Shown piece after piece: positions 16,657-21,255 of a stretch of DNA of 21,255 nt. The first letter of the stretch is position 1, and the number at the start of each line of letters is the position of its first letter. Under the pieces are notes generated by a model. That model saw nothing but the letters and a program-made list of their open reading frames with translations, did not search any database and had not been told where the DNA came from. The translations under genes and the position numbers were made by a program. The stretch is from Phytoactinopolyspora endophytica. GTDB taxonomy: Bacteria > Actinomycetota > Actinomycetes > Jiangellales > Jiangellaceae. Location: the NCBI RefSeq assembly GCF_004138495.1, contig NZ_ML142849.1, positions 513,286-534,540 on the forward strand. The letters are read 5' to 3'.

Positions 16657-19521
16657 CTAGACGTCGAGGACCTTGCGGAGAAACTGGCCGGTGTGAGACG
16701 CGTCGACACTGGTGACCTGCTCAGGTGTCCCGGTGGCGACCACCATGCCACCCCCGGTACCGCCCTCCGGCCCCATGTCGACGATCCAGTCCGCCGTCTT
16801 GATCACGTCGAGGTTGTGTTCAATGACCACCACGGTGTTGCCCTTGTCCACCAGGCCCTGCAGCACACCGATCAGTTTGCGAATGTCTTCGAAATGCAGC
16901 CCGGTGGTGGGCTCGTCGAGCACGTAGATCGTGCGGCCGGTGGAGCGCTTCTGCAGCTCGGCGGAGAGCTTCACCCGCTGCGCCTCTCCCCCGGACAGGG
17001 TCGGCGCAGGCTGGCCCAGGCGGACGTAGCCGAGACCGACGTCGACCAGAGTCCGCATGTGCCGGGAGATCCGCTGCACCGGGCCGAAGAACTCGACCGC
17101 TTCCTCGATCGGCATCTCCAGCACCTCGGAGATGGTCTTCCCCTTGTAGTGCACCTCAAGCGTCTCCCGGTTGTACCGGGCGCCGTGGCAGACCTCGCAC
17201 GGCACGTAGACGTCCGGCAGGAAGTTCATCTCGATCTTGATGGTGCCGTCGCCGCTGCATGCCTCGCATCGTCCGCCCTTGACGTTGAAGGAGAAACGTC
17301 CTGGCTGGTAGCCGCGGATCTTCGCCTCCTGGGTCTCGGCGAAGAGCTTGCGGATATGGTCGAAGACGCCCGTGTAGGTGGCCGGATTGCTGCGCGGTGT
17401 GCGGCCGATCGGCGACTGGTCGACGTGCACCACCTTGTCCACCAGGCCCATCCCGTCGATGCGGCGGTGCCGGCCGGGGACCGCCTTCGCGCTGTAGAGC
17501 TCCTTGGCCAACGAGGTGTACAGGATGTCGTTCACCAGCGTGGACTTGCCCGAGCCGCTCACACCGGTGACGGTGACGAAGCACCCCAGCGGGAACGAGA
17601 CATCGACACCACGCAGGTTGTGCTCCCGCGCACCGACGACGGTGAGCGCGCGCCCCTCGGTCGGTGGACGCCGGACGGCGGGCACTGGGATGACCCGCTT
17701 CCCGGAGAGGTACTCCCCGGTCACGGAGTCCGCGCTGTTCACCAGCTCATCGACCGTCCCGCTGACCACGATCTGACCACCGTGCTCACCGGCGCCCGGG
17801 CCGATGTCGACGACCCAGTCGGCGGTGCGGATGGTGTCTTCGTCGTGCTCCACCACGATCAGCGTGTTACCGAGATCGCGCAGCCGGACGAGCGTGTCGA
17901 TGAGGCGATGGTTGTCCCGCTGGTGCAGCCCGATCGACGGCTCGTCCAGCACGTACAGGACGCCCACCAGTCCGGACCCGATCTGCGTGGCCAGCCGGAT
18001 CCGCTGGGCCTCACCGCCGGCCAGGGTGGCTGCCGGCCGGTCCAGGCTGAGGTAGTGCAGCCCGACGTCCACTAGGAACTGCAGCCGCTCGTTGACCTCT
18101 TTCAGCACCCGGGCGGCGATCTGTTGCTCACGCTCGGTCAGAGTGAGGTCGCGCAGGAACTCCGCGCACTCGCCGATCGGCATCGCGGCCACTTCGGCGA
18201 TGCTCTTGCCGCTCAGCGTCACTGCCAGCACCACCGGCTTCAGCCGCGCACCATTGCAGGCCTTGCAGGGCACCTCACGCATGAAGCCCTCGAAGCGCTC
18301 CCGGCTGGTGTCCGACTCCGCCTCCGCATATCGGCGACGCACCCAGGGGATGACACCCTCGTACGACGTGTAGTACGAGCGTTCACGCCCGTACCGGTTG
18401 CGGTAACGGACATGGATCTGATCCCCATGCCCGTGCAGGAGCGCGTCTCGTGCCTTCTTCGGCAGCGATTCGAACGGCGCGTCCGTGCGAAAGCCGATGG
18501 TCTCCGAGAGGGCCGTCACCAGGCGCTTGAAATACTCCGATGTCTGCGCCGGCGCCCACGGTGCGAGCGCGCCGTCGTCCAGGCTCGCGGACGGATCCGG
18601 CACCACGAGTTCCTCGTCCACCTCCATCCTGGTGCCCAGCCCGGCACACTCCGGGCAGGCGCCGAACGGTGAGTTGAACGAGAACGTCCTCGGTTCCAGC
18701 TCCTCGAACGACAGGTCGTCGTATGGGCAGTACAGGTGCTCGGAGTAGACCCGTTCCCGCTGCTCGTCGTCCTCGGGCAAGTCGACGAAGTCGAGCGTGA
18801 CCAGTCCTCCGGACAGCCGCAACGCGGTCTCGACCGAGTCGGTCAGCCGGCGCACCGCGGACGGCTTCACGGTCAGCCGATCCACCACCACCTCGATGGT
18901 GTGCTTCTCCTGCTTCTTCAGCTTCGGCACCTCGGTGAGCTGGTACACCGTGCCGTCGACCCGGGCCCGGGAGTACCCCTGCGACTGCAGCGTGCGGAAG
19001 AGATCGAGGTATTCGCCCTTGCGCTCCCGGACCACTGGGGCCAGCACCTGGAACCGTGTGTTCTCCTCTAGCTCGACGACACGGTCGACGATCGACTGCG
19101 GCGTCTGCCGCCCGATCGGGCGCCGGCATTTCGGGCAGTGCGGATGCCCCGCGCGGGCATAGAGCAGGCGGAGATAGTCGTAGACCTCGGTGATGGTGCC
19201 GACGGTGGAACGCGGGTTGCGCGAGGTGGACTTCTGATCGATGGAGACGGCCGGCGACAATCCCTCGATGAAGTCCACGTCCGGCTTGTCCATCTGGCCG
19301 AGGAACTGGCGGGCGTACGCGGAGAGCGACTCGACGTAACGGCGCTGTCCCTCAGCGAAGATGGTGTCGAAGGCGAGGCTGGACTTGCCCGATCCGGACA
19401 GGCCGGTGAAGACGATGAGAGAGTCCCGCGGGAGATCCAGCGAGACATCTTTCAGGTTGTGTTCCCGCGCGCCCCGCACGACGAGGCGATCACCCGCGTA
19501 TGTGGTGGTCCGTTCGGTCAT
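16657..19521 (-). CDS. uvrA: Excinuclease ABC subunit A
   Basis: UvrA is the damage-sensing ATPase of nucleotide excision repair, which works as a dimer and loads UvrB. This copy has 954 residues, the usual length. There are two ABC modules: Walker [10 protein letters not shown] at 40-48 and GVSGSGKST at about 650, with signature motifs LAGGEAQRI and LSGGEAQRV and Walker B parts [11 protein letters not shown] and [11 protein letters not shown]. The C-terminal zinc finger (CEACSGDG, then CEVC) is intact. The N-terminal finger has CPYD in place of the expected CPxC before GACPEC, so one of the four zinc ligands is not a cysteine. The ATG at 19519-19521 has GGAGAG about 8 bases upstream. No SOS-type box was seen by eye in the 182-base divergent region. 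uvrC lies about 7 kb away, beyond the ceb operon. Confidence 0.98.
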   Translation of the reverse strand: MTERTTTYAGDRLVVRGAREHNLKDVSLDLPRDSLIVFTGLSGSGKSSLAFDTIFAEGQRRYVESLSAYARQFLGQMDKPDVDFIEGLSPAVSIDQKSTSRNPRSTVGTITEVYDYLRLLYARAGHPHCPKCRRPIGRQTPQSIVDRVVELEENTRFQVLAPVVRERKGEYLDLFRTLQSQGYSRARVDGTVYQLTEVPKLKKQEKHTIEVVVDRLTVKPSAVRRLTDSVETALRLSGGLVTLDFVDLPEDDEQRERVYSEHLYCPYDDLSFEELEPRTFSFNSPFGACPECAGLGTRMEVDEELVVPDPSASLDDGALAPWAPAQTSEYFKRLVTALSETIGFRTDAPFESLPKKARDALLHGHGDQIHVRYRNRYGRERSYYTSYEGVIPWVRRRYAEAESDTSRERFEGFMREVPCKACNGARLKPVVLAVTLSGKSIAEVAAMPIGECAEFLRDLTLTEREQQIAARVLKEVNERLQFLVDVGLHYLSLDRPAATLAGGEAQRIRLATQIGSGLVGVLYVLDEPSIGLHQRDNHRLIDTLVRLRDLGNTLIVVEHDEDTIRTADWVVDIGPGAGEHGGQIVVSGTVDELVNSADSVTGEYLSGKRVIPVPAVRRPPTEGRALTVVGAREHNLRGVDVSFPLGCFVTVTGVSGSGKSTLVNDILYTSLAKELYSAKAVPGRHRRIDGMGLVDKVVHVDQSPIGRTPRSNPATYTGVFDHIRKLFAETQEAKIRGYQPGRFSFNVKGGRCEACSGDGTIKIEMNFLPDVYVPCEVCHGARYNRETLEVHYKGKTISEVLEMPIEEAVEFFGPVQRISRHMRTLVDVGLGYVRLGQPAPTLSGGEAQRVKLSAELQKRSTGRTIYVLDEPTTGLHFEDIRKLIGVLQGLVDKGNTVVVIEHNLDVIKTADWIVDMGPEGGTGGGMVVATGTPEQVTSVDASHTGQFLRKVLDV

Positions 19522-19629
19522 CAGCCGGCTCTCTCCGATATCGTCACAATCTCATCATGCTCGTCATTGGCACGCCAGCGCGTCACGTCAGACGTACCCG
19601 TCGCATGGTATGTGCCGCCACTGACAAAG

Positions 19630-19660
19630 TTGGCCTCCACGACGTCAGCCACGGTAAGTT
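19630..19660 (+). promoter_or_regulatory. Possible promoter of the isomerase-hydrolase pair
   Basis: TTGGCC at 19630-19635 and TAAGTT at 19655-19660 resemble -35 and -10 hexamers, but the 19-base spacing is longer than ideal. The start codon follows 43 bases after the -10. It lies in the divergent uvrA region. This is a weak match, offered only as a position to test. Confidence 0.3.
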
Positions 19661-19703
19661 AGCGGACGTGTCCGCCATGTCTTCCAGGTCTGCCAGGAGC
19701 ACC

Positions 19704-20420
19704 ATGACTGACAGTGACGAGTCGGCCGGCCCGGTGACCGCGGCCACCGACCGGCTGATCGCCACCGCGAGCGCGCTCGACGCTGAGACGCTGACCGGAC
19801 CCAGCTTATGCCCGGGCTGGACACGCGCTCACGTGTTGACGCACGTGGCTCGCAGCGCCGACGCACTGACCAACCTGCTCGTCTGGGCGCGCACCGGTGT
19901 CGAAACCCCTGCCTACACGAGCCGGGAGGCACGCCAGGCCGACATCGAGGCCGGCGCCGGCCGGTCTCTGGACGATCTCATCGACGATCTCCAGATCGCA
20001 TCGGACACGTTCGCCACCGCCGTGACCGAGCTCCCCGCCGACGCCTGGCGGCACGAGGTTCGCATCGGTGCGGGCAATGCCGGAAAGAACATCCCGGCCC
20101 GTCGTACGCTTTGGCTCCGCCTCCAGGAGGTGGAGGTTCACCACGTCGATCTCGACGCCGGCTACGGCTGGGTGGACTGGCCGGAGTTGTTCGTCAAGCG
20201 AGCTCTCCCGGAGACGGTCCGCAACCTGGGACAGCGAGAGGATGCGCCGGAGTTCACCCTGATGATCGACGGCGCCGCGGCCCGAATCGGTACCGGAAAC
20301 GGGGCCACCGTCTCCGGATCCGCCCGGCCCATCCTGGCGTGGCTGCTGGGCCGATCCTCCGGTACGGATCTGGAGACCTCGGCCAACGGTTCCCTTCCCA
20401 GCCTGCCGGCGTTGTTGTAG
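19704..20420 (+). CDS. Maleylpyruvate isomerase family mycothiol-dependent enzyme
   Basis: This 238-residue protein belongs to the DinB-like, zinc-binding family that includes the mycothiol-dependent maleylpyruvate isomerase. The N-terminal four-helix domain carries the family signature LCPGWTRAHVLTHVARSADALTNLL (His47 the likely first metal ligand), then EARQADIEAGAGR at about 75-87, and EVEVHHVDLDAGY at about 142-154, which supplies the further Glu and His ligands. The C-terminal part (FTLMIDGAAARIG, ARPILAWLLGRSSG) matches the small SCP-like domain of this family. The substrate is unknown; most members are mycothiol transferases or isomerases acting on electrophiles. The ATG at 19704-19706 has AGGAG 5 bases upstream; the frame is open upstream, but that extension overlaps uvrA and lacks family resemblance. 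The MBL-fold gene begins at the very next base. Confidence 0.88.
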   Translation: MTDSDESAGPVTAATDRLIATASALDAETLTGPSLCPGWTRAHVLTHVARSADALTNLLVWARTGVETPAYTSREARQADIEAGAGRSLDDLIDDLQIASDTFATAVTELPADAWRHEVRIGAGNAGKNIPARRTLWLRLQEVEVHHVDLDAGYGWVDWPELFVKRALPETVRNLGQREDAPEFTLMIDGAAARIGTGNGATVSGSARPILAWLLGRSSGTDLETSANGSLPSLPALL

Positions 20421-21074
20421 ATGTACACCGGTCATGTCTCGCCCGGCGGCCCGCCCGCGGTCCGCGAACTGCCCGCGCTCGTCATCAACAAGGTCTCCGT
20501 CGGCGGCAGCTGGGATAACAACGCCTACGTGCTGCGCTGCCGGGACACCGGCGAAGAGCTGTTGATCGACGCCGCCGCGGAACCGGAGCGGATCCTCACC
20601 ACGTGCGGCGAAGGACCGCTGGTCCGGATCGTCACCACGCACCGCCACCGCGACCACTGGGGCGCACTCGCCGACGTCGTGCAGGCGACCGGGGCCGCCA
20701 CCGTCGCCCATGCCGATGACGCACCGGCGATTCCGGTCCCGACCACGGAGCAGGTCCACGACGGCGACCGGGTCCGGTTCGGAGAGGTCGAGCTGGAGGT
20801 CATCCACCTCGTCGGCCACACGCCCGGCAGCATCGCGCTACTGTACGACGACCCGGCCGGTGCGCCGCATCTGTGGACGGGCGACTCATTGTTCCCGGGC
20901 GGAGTCGGCAAGACCACGTCGCCGGAGAGTTTCGCCTCCCTCATCGGCGACGTCGAGAGCAAGCTCTTCGGGCGTCTGCCGGACGAGACCTGGGTCTACC
21001 CCGGCCACGGCGACGACACCGCGCTCGGCCACGAGCGACCGCACCTGGAGGAATGGCGAGCCCGCGGCTGGTAG
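20421..21074 (+). CDS. Metallo-beta-lactamase-fold hydrolase, glyoxalase II-like
   Basis: This 217-residue cytoplasmic protein has the full metal-binding set of the metallo-beta-lactamase superfamily: THRHRDHWG (His74, His76, Asp78, His79), GHTPGS (His133), GDSLF (Asp155) and YPGHGDD (His196). This pattern is that of glyoxalase II-like thioester hydrolases rather than of antibiotic-degrading lactamases, and no signal peptide is present. The ATG follows the TAG stop of the isomerase-family gene with no gap and no separate strong ribosome binding site, so translation is coupled. The pairing suggests hydrolysis of a mycothiol conjugate made by, or related to, the partner, but the substrate is not visible. 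The stop is about 180 bases before the window edge. Confidence 0.93.
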   Translation: MYTGHVSPGGPPAVRELPALVINKVSVGGSWDNNAYVLRCRDTGEELLIDAAAEPERILTTCGEGPLVRIVTTHRHRDHWGALADVVQATGAATVAHADDAPAIPVPTTEQVHDGDRVRFGEVELEVIHLVGHTPGSIALLYDDPAGAPHLWTGDSLFPGGVGKTTSPESFASLIGDVESKLFGRLPDETWVYPGHGDDTALGHERPHLEEWRARGW

Positions 21075-21255
21075 GCGTCTCTGCCCGACCAGTCCTGCCG
21101 GGGATGACGTTGGTCCCACCGAACGGAACGACAACTGGGCTACCTGCGCGACCACAAGGCAGATTCCTCATGGAGACCAAGCACCACGCATGAGATCGGC
21201 TTGTTGCACCACCATCGTGACCTTCAAAAATGCGACACTGAAACCGCTCGTCAGT
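21075..21255. other. Window-end tail without a recognisable gene
   Basis: These 181 bases after the hydrolase contain no start with a good ribosome binding site and no hairpin terminator I can support. The last 60 bases are less GC-rich (a run of five A, for example) than the rest. A leftward frame is open from the edge across this stretch, but its translation shows nothing recognisable. The piece could hold the end of a leftward gene, or only spacer. Confidence 0.4.

Noticed and set aside
16588..18075. 495-codon plus-strand frame opposite the end of uvrA
   Set aside because: Regular V/H/D/L-rich translation is typical of the antisense of a GC-rich gene, and uvrA is unmistakable there.
19522..19703. 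SOS/LexA box upstream of uvrA or the isomerase-like gene
   Set aside because: No sequence close to the actinobacterial GAAC-N4-GTTC pattern was found in this region or upstream of uvrC.
20421..21074. Antibiotic-resistance metallo-beta-lactamase
   Set aside because: No signal peptide, and the motif set together with the mycothiol-family partner fits glyoxalase II-like hydrolases better.
21075..21255. Possible insertion-sequence end or leftward partial gene at the window edge
   Set aside because: The composition shift is slight, no terminal repeat or transposase motif can be seen, and the open leftward frame has no recognisable content.

Overview
The window is high-GC chromosomal DNA from an actinobacterium (Actinomycetota). 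Four things support this: the uvrC-rapZ-yvcK-whiA order followed by gap-pgk, a CebR-type cello-oligosaccharide operon, a mycothiol-type maleylpyruvate isomerase family protein, and pervasive GTG starts with GGAGG-type ribosome binding sites. The species cannot be named from the sequence alone; WhiA is compatible with a sporulating or filamentous lineage but does not prove one. Almost all of it is ordinary core genome. The less ordinary parts are a small sigma-factor module, the layout of the sugar operon, and a two-gene unit beside uvrA.

Region 1 (1-9216) is read leftward. In transcription order it holds uvrC, rapZ, yvcK/glmR, whiA, a lipoprotein gene overlapping whiA by 4 bases, an ECF-like sigma factor, a one-pass membrane protein with a repetitive Pro/Gly/Glu tail that overlaps the sigma gene by 4 bases, a hairpin terminator, then gap and the start of pgk. 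The lipoprotein and sigma module lie between whiA and the glycolytic genes. Two identical palindromes precede the sigma gene.

Region 2 (9217-15614) is read rightward and is a complete cello-oligosaccharide uptake and hydrolysis operon: two CebR-type operators, cebE (binding lipoprotein), cebF and cebG (permeases), bglC (GH1 beta-glucosidase) and cebR (LacI-family repressor) as the last gene. No ATPase gene is present, so the importer probably borrows an unlinked MsiK-type ATPase. Between cebE and cebF lie a 14-bp tandem repeat that begins at the cebE stop and a 17-bp-stem hairpin; both probably set the ratio of binding protein to permease.

Region 3 (15615-21255) holds a small membrane protein of the mechanosensitive-channel-like TM-helix family (rightward), a near-perfect terminator hairpin, uvrA (leftward), and a divergent pair: a mycothiol-dependent maleylpyruvate isomerase-like protein followed with zero spacing by a metallo-beta-lactamase-fold hydrolase. 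The last 180 bases hold no gene I can recognise. I saw no tRNA, rRNA, CRISPR array or insertion sequence.
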